DNA from: Hypsibius dujardini
Taxonomy: Eukaryota; Tardigrada; Eutardigrada; Parachela; Hypsibiidae
Length of the DNA stretch: 21,540 bases
NCBI GenBank assembly: GCA_001579985.1
Contig: LRSR01008735.1
Location: forward strand, 1 to 21,540
Direction: 5' to 3'
Under the pieces are notes generated by a model, which saw nothing but the letters and a program-made list of their open reading frames with translations, did not search any database and had not been told where the DNA came from. Made by a program: the position numbers and the translations under genes. Below, piece after piece: positions 1 to 9,356 of this stretch; position 1 is the stretch's first letter; each line of letters begins with the position of its first letter.

Positions 1-120
1 AAACGAGCCTCTGCTTGTCTTTACTGGATGATAAAAGCTTGTTTTCAGTTTCAAATTGAGCGCGGGATGGAGAATCGCAATTGGAGCATGAATCCACATG
101 TGATGCAGTAGTTATCATAA

Positions 121-240
121 TGTCTCGATCATTTGGTGCTGCGTTTTAGGCCCACTCGTATATTATGACTGCACACACTGTGCTTCAATGCAGTCATAAT
201 ATACGGTGGATCTAAAACGCAGCACCAAATGATCGAGACA
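121..240. repeat. Near-perfect 120-bp hairpin (foldback/MITE or small-RNA hairpin)
   Basis: The left arm at 121-173 and the right arm at 189-240 are reverse complements. The outer 30 bp and the inner 14 or so match exactly; only a few bases differ, near 149-157 against 204-212. The loop is about 15 nt (174-188). A second, small stem (gacagta/tactgtc, about 236-261) follows directly. No clear target-site duplication was found outside the arms. It could be a short foldback transposon copy, or, if transcribed, a Dicer substrate. The structure is certain; its nature is not. Confidence 0.85.
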
Positions 241-714
241 GTACAATAGTATACTGTCTTATAATAAGCATGTTTTAGCTCTCTATTACTGGTTCAAGTG
301 CAACAGCAACAACTACCCTCTTACGGGCAATAGCCCGAAAACTGCATTACCCTGACAACGACATCTATTAGCAGGCAAACTACCTAAATGGATAAATACA
401 TCCTGTGCGAGGCGTCGTTTGGATATAGTAGCATACGTACTCTATAGGAATCCGTTGTCCAGATTAGACATTCAAAGCTTGACAATCATTTCTCGGACGT
501 GCGATGGGAGAGCTCACATATTTTTGGAAATTTTCTTACATACATGTAAACGACTAATATGAAAGGTCCTTCAATTTAAGCAATTTTCAGTCCTCGCCAA
601 CACTAGTTTTTGGAGAGCGAAAGAGCCTGCATTCTGTATACATTGTAAGCTGCCGCAATGAAGTGGAACAGCCCATCACAGCAATGCCAGTACTCCGTAG
701 GTAATCATTGGTTG
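241..714. other. Intergenic, no gene seen
   Basis: The stretch between the hairpin and the first coding exon has no supported open frame and only a trivial 5-bp stem (cgggc/gcccg near 325-340). It presumably holds the promoter and 5' UTR of the membrane-protein gene; no clear TATA box is assigned. Confidence 0.5.
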
Positions 715-948
715 ATGGGATGGCGTGGCAGAAGAGAGGTAAAGGTGCAGTTGCAACTACAATCCGACAGTTAAATATTTTATTTGTAGTCGTTACTGGC
801 ATCGGAGTACCAAGGACGACGGTCTCCCTTAACCCACCAGGATGTCATCACTTGGACCAGCTATTGCACCGTGACCTTCGGCCTGGCACTGATAGTTCTC
901 AGCGTCTACAGTAAATAAACCGTGCCACGGCTGTATATAACCCAAAGC

Positions 949-1011
<63 letters not shown>

Positions 1012-1848
1012 GCCTGTCTGTCTAACTGTCTGCCTGTCTGTCTAACTGTCTGTTTCTCTCTCTGTCTTTATGTCTATTTCTCGGTCTGTTCTTCGAGCTC
1101 TGTTCTTCGAGCTCTGTCTGTATATCGATCTGTCAGTCTGTCTGTCTATCTGCTAACCTTTCTGTCTTCTTGCCAACCTATCTGTAAGTCTGCCCATCAT
1201 GATTTACCTTTATATACAGGCTTGGCCATGTATCCTGAGCTCCGTCAAATCTGGCATCCTGCCGTCGGTCTCGCAGTCCTTCTCCTCCTCACTGGGCTCT
1301 TTGACGTGCTCGCCTCCCACGGGCATCAAGGTCTGCCCTTCCTGCGGCAGAATCAGAACTGCTTAGCCGTCAGCTTCCTCGGGTTCGGCTGCCTCTGCAC
1401 CGTCTACAGTGCCGGAGTCATCGTCGGCTCCGCGGTCTTCTTCCCCGCGGTGCTGGACGACCGGACGGACCACCTGCAAAGCCTGAAAACCACCATGATG
1501 ACGTCATTCATCATGGCTTTTGCGTTCGCGGTCGTGCAAACTGCCGTGTCACTGCGGTTCGTCTACGCGCAGTTTTTCGATGAGTTCCTCGACGACTCGA
1601 GCAACGCGATTGATATGTCACCGTTGGTGGTGAAAACGTCGCCGTTTTTGAATCTCCAGTTGGAAGAGTGGAAAGGTGTACCGGCTGCCGGTCCAAGGAC
1701 GGTCGTCAAACAACAGCAGCAGCCTCCGTCTGATGTTCGAACGTACTTGTGTCGGAATGACGCTGAGTCTGAGGAGGAATTCACGGAGAAGAATGAAACT
1801 GCAGTTGGAGTGTCGAATGTTCCAGTCGCAGGAGAAATGGCTGTTTGA
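715..1848 (+). CDS. Predicted four-span membrane protein, function unknown
   Basis: Proposed exons are 715-738, 790-910 and 1220-1848, giving 257 aa. The joins are gagag|gtaaag to ttgtag|TCG (51-bp intron, phase 0) and TACA|gtaaat to atacag|GC (phase 1). Exon 3 is the best supported: an unbroken hydrophobic protein ending in TGA. Hydrophobic segments lie near residues 27-49, 60-82, 95-125 and 141-165, so I predict four membrane spans with a short first loop. A hydrophilic tail of about 90 residues follows, with a Gln run and an acidic stretch (ESEEEF), probably cytosolic. The topology resembles tetraspan families such as claudin-like proteins, but I see no diagnostic motif and give no family. 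The tiny first exon and start at 715 are the weakest parts. Intron 2 is filled by a CTGT repeat, which keeps the frame open and would falsely extend exon 3 upstream. The neighbour downstream, gene A, is convergent. Confidence 0.6.
949..1200. repeat. CTGT tetranucleotide microsatellite in intron 2 of the membrane-protein gene
   Basis: The run is pure from about 965 to 1011, then degenerates through CTGC, CTAA and CTTT variants until the acceptor near 1219. The CTGT strand is the sense strand of the host gene. Because CTG TCT GTC TGT has no stop in any frame, it encodes a spurious Leu-Ser-Val-Cys open frame. Confidence 0.95.
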
Positions 1849-1885
1849 ACAACTTTGTATGCTCTCTGTGTAAATCATCTCTGAC

Positions 1886-1979
1886 CTAGTACTACACTAT
1901 TACACACAGTTACTATTACACTATTACACACTATTACACTATTATACACACTATTACACACAATTACACACAGTTACGA
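1886..1979. repeat. Short tandem repeat, unit close to CTATTACAC
   Basis: About 90 bp made of variants of 'ctattacac' and 'agttacacac' lie immediately 3' of the membrane-protein gene, probably in its 3' UTR or just beyond. No gene is present. Confidence 0.8.
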
Positions 1980-2920
1980 TGCGGTGTCTACTGGCATGAT
2001 TATAGTTTCGTTAGCGTATTTACGAAGTTGGATCCTCTTTGTGAGTCATTCCCGTTGACTTAGTTCGGCTGCGAAGGCTCTTTCACGCTTACGAAGATAT
2101 AAGAGTGGAGGACGCCCCCTACATTTCGTACACAGACAACTCGTATGCGAGCATACTGAAGTGTACTTTGTGATACTAGAATTCCCGCCTATCGAACAGA
2201 GTAAAGACGGCACGGTCTGAAAAGCGTTGTGAAGTTATGAAGTGAAGTTGTAAAGTTTAATGTGAAGCTTGTGAAGTTTGTGAAATTAAAAGAATTTAGA
2301 AGCAGCAAGTTCCGAGGCAGGACTTCCCATTTGAAAGAGTCCTCGACGCGACGTAACACCTAAGATGTTAACGATTGTGGAACAAGTCATAATCATATGT
2401 AAGAAATGAAATCAGTTCTCGTAACAATGCTTTTTTCGCATCTAAAAATTCCCTCAAAGAGACTTGGGAGTTTATTCTGCCTTCTGAATTCGACAGTTAA
2501 AGATCAGCTCGGTCATGAGCTATGACTAAAATGAAAAGTCCATCGTAAAATGACACGAGATGCTCTTTCGTCGATGGAAATACTGCAGCGGAAAAGATCC
2601 CGAAACCATTTTCCCATCGAATATTAATCTTCAGGCAATGGATGTAAATTTATGCATGACTCGATGAGTCGAAAGTAGGACTGTTGGACACCTAACGGGA
2701 GTCAGTCAAGAGTAATAAGAGATGAAAAGCTAGCAGTTGAAAAGTAATAGCCACACAGTCGCTTTTTGCCGAAGACGTAAAATACACTACAAAAATAACG
2801 ATGATAACATAACATGTTGTGCAGTATAATCATACAGAACTGACGGTATGCAGTAATAACGTAAGTCCCACACCGCCGTAAACGTGTTGGGAGGAACGAC
2901 GGAGGAGGGAAGCGAGGATC
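1980..2920. other. Intergenic region between two convergent genes; promoter-like and repetitive segment at 2090-2290
   Basis: No credible coding exon is seen. A TATA-like string (gatataagag, about 2095-2104) precedes a GC-richer stretch. At 2229-2285 there is a run of imperfect 'gtgaagtt' repeats. This could be a degraded LTR or a promoter of an unseen transcript; I found no paired LTR, primer-binding site or polymerase frame. A minus-strand AATAAA (plus-strand tttatt near 2471) is a possible but distant poly(A) signal for gene A. Confidence 0.35.
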
Positions 2921-5522
2921 TTAGGTGTCCATCTTCTTGCGCAACATCTCCAGCAGCAACTCCCGCTCCTTCCGGTCAATCTCCCGCTGCTTCCGCTCAA
3001 TGTCCCAGTGCTGCTGCTCGATCGCCTCCTTCTCGCGTTCGCGGGCCGCTTCCTGTTTACGCTTTTCCATTGCCTCCTGCAGTTCCTTGCGGCGCAGCTC
3101 CAGATCCTGCTGGCGGAATTCGCGTTCCTCCGCGCGTTCCTTCTTCCGCTGCTCCAGCTCCTCCTTGCGGAGTTGACGCTCCTCCGCGCGCTCCTGGCGC
3201 ATATTACTGACGAAGGTCCGCAGGTAGGTCAGAAGAGAGGCCGGGTCGGCCTGGTCGATGGCCGCGTCGCTGACAGCGGGGTAGCGTTGCTTCACAGCTT
3301 TTATTACTGAAAGAGTCGGGGTAAACATGTTAACATCGCCCAAATTCACTTTCAATCCAGGCAAGGTACGACTTCAACTTTTGGAAAAGGTTTGATTGCA
3401 AGAATTTCGCAAGTATTCCTCTTCAAATCCAATTTACATTCAATTGGTATCAGCAGAATCTTTTTTGGATACCAGGGGGCGGAGCTATGAGCCAGTTTCA
3501 ATTCAGCTCGGAAACTTCCAGTGACATTCCGGAAACGGCCCATAGCCTCGACCCCTGACGTCAAAAAGATTCTGTTGATGCCAATCGATTCCAAATTGAA
3601 TCTGGACAAAAATAGGAGTAAAAATTAACAATATCAAACATTTCCCGAAACTCGATGTTTTTATTGTGTGAAAATGAGGAAAAATAGAATCTTTCAGGGT
3701 TTTCAGGGGTTTGAAAATTTTGCCATAAAAAAATTAGAGCTTGACCGATGAAACAAATGTTATAAATCATCACTAATATTGAACTAATTAAACAAAATAA
3801 ATCAGAGACATTTTGCGTTCCCCCTCTGAAAGTCGAAAGAAAATATTTATTTTCCTTGACTCTCAGTGTAAAAATCGGGTTTCTAAAAACTGGCTTCAAT
3901 TTATGCCTAAAAATGGACCTGATCAAAGTTTTTTTCCTAATCCCCAAATTAAATTATGCCATTCGAATCGAAATTAAATTCTACCACGGCTCAATTGCGC
4001 AATAGGATGAATTCAAATTCAATCTTCACGGGACACGACTTTTTTGTAAACTATTCACCACCGTAATTTTCCAACCAAAATCTGTTAAAACAATTGTCAA
4101 AATCAGCTGCCAAGCCCGTAAAGACCGATGTAAGGGAAACATCTGAAGAGACATGCGAAATACAGACACAACACTGCTTTCCTCTTACCCTGATAGCGAG
4201 TAGGGTCTTGGTTGCCTCCGCTGACGTACAGGATCTCTCCGATAGCATCGCTCTCATCGGCAACCGCCTTGCGCTTTGTTCCCTTGCCGGGAGTTCGAGC
4301 GGCCGAGTCGTTCAAGGTGGTCAGTCGAATGGCCTTGGGGGTACTGTTGGCGATCTCAAAGGCCTGTTCCTCGCAGCCCTTGAAAAAGTATTGCACCGCC
4401 GCGACCTGGAACTTTTGACAGATGACTACCACCCGATTGAAGTTTTTGAAGTTGACGTTGCGGTCGGTCCGTCGGACAAACTGCACGACGTCGTCGCCTT
4501 TATCGTCTTTGGCATCCTAGTGGGGGGAAAGAAAACATATGGCTACTATATGACGGCTCATCAGGTTGGCACTCAACTTCACCAATTGGCGAAATATACC
4601 AATCTGTACGTATCTGTACCTGTCTGTCTGTCTGTCTGTCTGTTCGTCTGCCGAACTGTCTGTCTAAACGTCTGTCTGTCTGTTTGTCTGTCTTCTGTAA
4701 TACCGGTACTACCCTTTGGCTATCTCGCCACATGAAGTCCATTTGTTATGTACCATGTCCATTCACTAGACGAGAGAACTACCCCTCACCTTGGCTTCTC
4801 CCTCTAGGTAGCGAAACGAATTGACCACCTTCCCGCAGTTCTGATCCCACATACCCAGGCCGTCGTAGTAGATGTCAGTTGGCTTGCCCAATTTCCTCAA
4901 GTCCAACAGGAACAGCCAGTTGCGCTGTACTTGTTGTGGCACTGCAATATCACCAAACCAAATCCAAGCTGAATTAAGTACCGGTAAGAGAACTCGCGAG
5001 TCCATGACTACACGCACCACTAACGTGCAAGTTACTGCGAATACGACTGAACTACGTACCCGACTCCAGAATGTTATAAGTATGGCCGGATTTATAACGA
5101 AAAATCAGAGTGGCTAGCGCTTGGGTCGGAATGGTCCGGTTAACGCCGGAGCTGATACCTGGATGCCCATCCACCTCCACTCCCACTTCCTCGGTGACGA
5201 CTTCTCCGTAAATCACCTTGAAGAACTGGGAAACGAAAACACACTGTATGAACATGTATCGGATGACAGAAAGAAAGACAAACAGACAGACAGACAGACA
5301 GAAAAGCTGACCGACAAACAGGGAGATAGATAAGCAGAAAGGTCAGACAGATAGATTAACAGGCAAGCAAGCAGACATGCAGACGGACATATAGACAGGC
5401 AGATAATATAAATAGACAAACAGACAGTCAGAAAGACAAGACAGATAGGCAGACAAATAGACAGACAAACAAACTGACAGACGCAGGCAGGCAGGTAGAA
5501 AGACAGAGAGACAGACGGACAG

Positions 5523-5556
<34 letters not shown>

Positions 5557-5918
5557 AGATAGACAGACAGATAGACAGGACAGAAAGAAAAACGGAAAGA
5601 CAAATACACAGACACACAGACAGAGGCAAACAGTCAGACAGACATCCAGACAGAAGTTCTTGCGCAAGTTTAAGTACATGTCTGCAACTTTCTCCACACC
5701 TTTTCCTCCTTAACGGAGTCCATATCGCTGGCCTGGCACTCTATATCCTCGCCCGATTCCGCCAGTTCGTTCAACTCGGACGCCTCACTTCCCTCTGCCA
5801 TCGCGACGTCCTTGTCGGTGATGGTATAGTTTTCCGGATCTTCCTCGGTCACAACCACTTCCACTCCGGGTATGTTTTCGTATTGTTGCGCGCGAGCTCT
5901 GCTTAAACGAGGACGCAT
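2921..5918 (-). CDS. Gene A: unrecognised protein with conserved core and charged C-terminal helix (paralogue of gene B)
   Basis: Proposed exons, 5' to 3' on the minus strand: 5918-5700, 5225-5060, 4941-4790, 4516-4189, 3306-2921; 416 aa. All joins have GT-AG ends and agreeing phases (0, 1, 0, 1), and the order was confirmed by matching gene B. Residues 1-73 are acidic. Residues 74-179 hold a core with 'DGLGMWDQNCGKV'. Residues 180-238 hold 'FVRRTDRN' and 'YFFKG'. A basic cluster GKGTKRK (about 256-262) could be a nuclear localisation signal. The last exon starts with a weak helical part and 'SLLTYLR', then a long Arg/Lys/Glu-rich helix containing two 18-residue repeats (328-345, 346-363), then 'IEQQHW' and 'LRKK'. 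It may form a coiled coil or a single alpha-helix. I do not recognise a named family; the core only loosely recalls uncharacterised invertebrate proteins with a 'D-x-G-x-W' motif. A possible acceptor (aatag) lies just before the ATG at 5918, so a 5' UTR exon may lie upstream. It is head-to-head with the TRAX gene. Confidence 0.75.
3431..3597. repeat. Imperfect inverted repeat in the last intron of gene A
   Basis: The left arm (about 3431-3500) and right arm (about 3528-3597) are imperfect reverse complements: both contain the 'cagaatctttttt', 'cagggg' and 'gctatg-gcc' blocks when the right arm is read on the minus strand. A further relative of the right arm is found at about 12068-12165. This suggests an old foldback or MITE-like family. 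The rest of this intron (3307-4188) is AT-rich and shows nothing else. Confidence 0.65.
4616..4696. repeat. CTGT tetranucleotide microsatellite in an intron of gene A
   Basis: Short, interrupted CTGT array within the intron 4517-4789. Here the host gene is on the minus strand, so the sense strand reads GACA, the opposite of the other intronic arrays. Confidence 0.9.
5270..5656. repeat. GACA tetranucleotide microsatellite in the first coding intron of gene A
   Basis: A long array of GACA with GGCA, GATA and AAAGA variants lies in the intron 5226-5699. The purest part is about 5513-5575. The minus (sense) strand reads TGTC. It generates spurious minus-strand frames rich in Cys-Leu-Ser-Val. Confidence 0.95.
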
Positions 5919-6682
5919 TGCTATTAAATTTGAAACTGGCAAAATAAACAGGTATGAAGTCACTCAAAACCTTAGAAAGTGTACCCACTTCATCAAAATG
6001 ACCCACACATCAGAAATCCCGGGGATAAAGGCAAGCGGATCGGCGTTGCTCGACGGGAAGCGGGAAACACCGAGAAAATCAAACTCCAAAAAGTCGAGAA
6101 ACCCAAAATGTGCATTACACGCCTTTTCCAGCTCCAAAACGGCTTGAGCGCATGCCGCGGCGTGGCACAGAAAGATGGATTCCACACCGGCAGGCGATCT
6201 CAGATTACCGCATCGCAGACACGTTGTCTTTTTACTGTAAACGGTAAGTGATTCTGTGTGCTCTTTATGAGATGAGCTCGAAGCACGTGATTCGGCAGGC
6301 ACACGTGATAAATAGTGGGAAACAGCCACGGCGTAGGACCAATGAATTACCACTAAAACACTAAATCAATACTCTGCCAAATGTAAAGATCTGCATTAAT
6401 TTTATATTCTTGAGCTTCTTTTGCCACATTTTGGGCAAAAATTTGTCTTTGCAATTAAAACGCTCATTCAACTTGTTCTCTATTCTAGCGAATCCGTGGA
6501 GCGTCTTAGTAGGATTGAATTCTAATTCCCGGAATTACATTATAAGTGTTAGGCTTCCGAGTAGGAGCTCCTCCTATTACAAGCCATGGGCAGCAACAGC
6601 AAACTTTTACTTATCTTCTTCTCATTTCTTTCTGGATTAATGTCCGAAACTTTTTTGTCCACAATATTTTCGTCTTCCCAAC
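5919..6682. promoter_or_regulatory. Shared upstream region of gene A (-) and the TRAX gene (+)
   Basis: The two start codons diverge from this 764-bp interval, so it must hold both promoters. On the plus strand a strong donor (aacg|gtaagt, 6244/6245) pairs well with a pyrimidine-rich acceptor (ttctctattctag, ending near 6488), suggesting a 5' UTR exon and intron for TRAX. On the minus strand a frame is open over about 5986-6240, with a possible donor (tgg|gtacac) at its end, but its phase does not join cleanly to gene A. Whether any of it is translated is undecided. No TATA box is assigned. Confidence 0.45.
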
Positions 6683-8222
6683 ATGGAATCGAAATATCAG
6701 CGTACCGAGACACGACCATTCCGGGCAAGGGGACGCGGCGGCTATCAGCGGCGAGGACAGCGCACCAGCGAAGGCGAATATTCGGACGGAAAAGACCTCG
6801 CCACAGAGAGTGCCGCACCAAAAATACCCGACACTCCGACCACAGCTCAGTTTCGCGCCATCGCGGACGCGCTGGACGCGAAGAATGACTTGTTTGAATT
6901 TCTGGTGAAGAATTCGCGGGACACAACGATTGAAGCGAAGCGGATCATCTTCCTCCTACTGCGGTGTGGAGGTTTATCTCGGTGAGTCAGCCAAACGATC
7001 AATCAAGGAACGACATTTGCTGTGTCGTTTATGATCGGTTAATAGATCAATCAAGCGGTCGATTTTCCGTTTAAGTATGAAGCAACTGTTGGCAATGGCA
7101 ACTTACTTTCTGAGGTCTTCAAAGGTTTTCATTTTCCCCTAGAGAATCGTTGGAAGTGCATCAGATTTTGACCGACGCGAAGGAACGCTTGCGGATGCTG
7201 CAGAATTCTTGCATGCGAGCGATTGCCCGGGAAATTGCTGCGGATGACCCAAACCTCTTCAGCCGAGCTTTCTCCCCCGGACTGCAGGAATATGTCGAAG
7301 CGCTCACATTGTATCATTTTCTTGATAGCGGTAAGTGCCAAGATCATCTTCCTAACGCTGACCACAGTGATTCGTAGGTAATACAACAGCGGTTTTTATT
7401 TGTCAATCCAGCCAATCATTCAATCAATCGCAAACAGGATCAGTTAAACCTGCTCTGTCGTTCATTGCTTCATTACATGCAAAAGTTTGAATATAAATAA
7501 CCATGAACCGCAACTTGTTTGAGTTTGACTTTACATACCGTAATAAGGATGGGGAAAAATAATATTAGTCTATTTTTTAAGTGCAATAAGAAATAAGGAT
7601 TTTTACTTTAGTCTCTTTGTTAAAAGGTTTTTTCTATTGTTTGGTGGAAATTTTCAGACTTTTGTTTTTCAATAGTTTTATGCGTGCATTCAGTTTTCGT
7701 TATCTGACTAAGTTTTTTTAGAGATTTCATTTTGCGATCTCTAACGATTAGCATGTTTTCCGTTCAAAAAGCGTTTACGCATGGCTTGCTCTTTTTGTTA
7801 TAGGAATTCTCGTCGGGCTGGAGGAGGCGCAGAAGGACTTGACGTTCACCGACGAGAACGCTCAGCAGTCCTACCAGCTGCCCGTCTCCCCGGTCAACTT
7901 CCTCCTCGGGATCGGCGATCTCACTGGCGAACTGATGCGCTACAGCATCACCCAGGCGTCCAGCGCAACGGCGCGCGATGCGGTTTTTCAGCTGTGCGAC
8001 TTTGCTCGCGCGGTCCTGGTGGAGTACCAACGGGTCCCCTACGGCATCGCCGGCAAGGACTTTCCCATCAAGCTGAATGTGATGAAGCAGAGTGTGTTTA
8101 AGATTGAACGGGTGTGTTATCAGCTAGCGCTGCGTCAAGCGGAGAACCTACCGGCACTGCCTGCGTATCTCGTGAAAGTCGACAGTGACGGACCGGAAGA
8201 TGCCGCTGACAGATTTCAATAA
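6683..8222 (+). CDS. TSNAX: Translin-associated factor X (TRAX)
   Basis: Exons 6683-6981, 7143-7330 and 7804-8222 give 301 aa, close to the roughly 290 aa of vertebrate TRAX. The joins are ctcg|gtgagt to ccctag|AGA (phase 2) and agcg|gtaagt to ttatag|GA (phase 1). The start ATG has A at -3 and G at +4. In the family, TRAX joins translin in the C3PO endoribonuclease, which acts in RNAi passenger-strand removal and tRNA 5'-leader processing, and TRAX carries the catalytic acids. Seen here: the signature 'RDTTIEAKR-IFLL' (about 79-93), 'GLQEYVEA' with E149 and E152, and 'GDLTGELMR' with D201 and E205. These occupy the positions of the known metal-binding acids, so the protein is probably active. 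Residues 1-30 are Arg/Gly-rich, a likely nuclear signal or RNA-contacting tail. The linker before the third exon's helices is shorter than in vertebrates. No translin gene is in the window. The gene lies between paralogues A and B on the opposite strand. Confidence 0.95.
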
Positions 8223-9356
8223 TAACTCTAAATCGCTACTTTATTTTTGTACATGCGTCCACGAAGTTGCTGGAAGCAAGCAATACGAAAAAAGCTGCCA
8301 GCGGTTAAAGCACTTTGCTCATGACTGAATATGTTCTGTTGGTATGGCACACAAAATGTTCCATTGCGAACTTGTCAATCAATCGACCAATCAATCGATA
8401 AAAGGGTTTCGTATGAGCAGCGCAATGTCATAACACCTTTGAACAGTTTGTTGACAAACTCGCCAAAATTGTTAAAAATACATATTTAGCCCGGAAACAA
8501 ATATTATTGATTGGTAACGACTAGCAAACGAAAATGGAAGATTTCACCTCTGAGCACAAAGGGCGTCGCCAGGTAAAGCCAAAATAAATTCGAATTAATA
8601 TACAAATTGGAAAATGCAACCCATGACCAACTTTCCGGCTCATAGTATACATAGTATAACTGTTTCTAGTGATCTGTTTTCGCTCTAAAATCTGATAATT
8701 TAATGGCATTTTTTCGATATTAGGAAAAAAGATAACTGATATTGCTCATAAAATAATTTTATCAGGAGTCGGGATCCCTGTCATGATAAAACAGCCCTCT
8801 CGACAGATGGGAAGTGAAAAGTCACACTTTTCAATTTAAATTAAATGAAAAATTAGTTTTAATTAAGCAAAAGGTCAGTTTAACTCAGAATCAAAATCAC
8901 TGCCAAGAAAATGATTTTAAATTAAGTTCAACATAACTTTTCCCTTAAATTGAATACCTAAAACTGAAATTCAGATTTTTAGCTAAAAACAATAAATCCA
9001 AATTTCAACAAGAGCGCAGCACCAGACAAAAGTATTTCGTTGTCTGTTTTTACGGATTTTTGTTGATATGTGAAATTTTAAACAGTATGCTTTTCTGTCC
9101 CAAATTGTACTAATACGAGTACGAGTAATTCAAGAATATCGATGTCCCATTATTACGTCCGTCCGATCTGACCGCGGCACGGCCAGATAATTCCGCTAAT
9201 ACCATTGAAACGGTACGCGCTCATCCGCGCAAACAGGATTAAGAAACTGTAAAAATTAGCGAAAAAAATACAAAGAAGTCTGAAAAGTCCCACTACCGAC
9301 ATCTTTCTCCTGGAAACAAAGTGCGATCACTCTCAGTCATCCACCCCCGGGAGGAA
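8223..9356. other. AT-rich interval between convergent TRAX and gene B
   Basis: Contains the 3' UTRs of both genes. 'AATCAATCGACC AATCAATCG' near 8376-8399 repeats a TCAA-type motif also seen in TRAX introns (6998, 7046, 7410) and near 11292-11350. No coding exon, tRNA or mobile-element coding region is seen. An AATAAA near 8583 is a possible, distant TRAX poly(A) signal. Confidence 0.5.

Noticed and set aside
922-1219. Cys-Leu-Ser-Val-rich open frame preceding the membrane-protein exon
   Set aside because: It is the CTGT microsatellite read through; the repeat has no stop in any frame, and good splice sites bracket it.
3561-3947. 128-codon minus-strand frame in the long gene A intron
   Set aside because: AT-rich, rich in Phe/Asn/Ile, and overlaps the foldback repeat; no matching exon in gene B.
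4094-4735. 213-codon plus-strand frame
   Set aside because: It is antisense to a gene A exon and then runs into a CTGT repeat; the minus frame is conserved with gene B.
5213-5697. Three overlapping minus-strand Cys/Leu/Ser/Val-rich frames
   Set aside because: All three come from the GACA array in the gene A intron.
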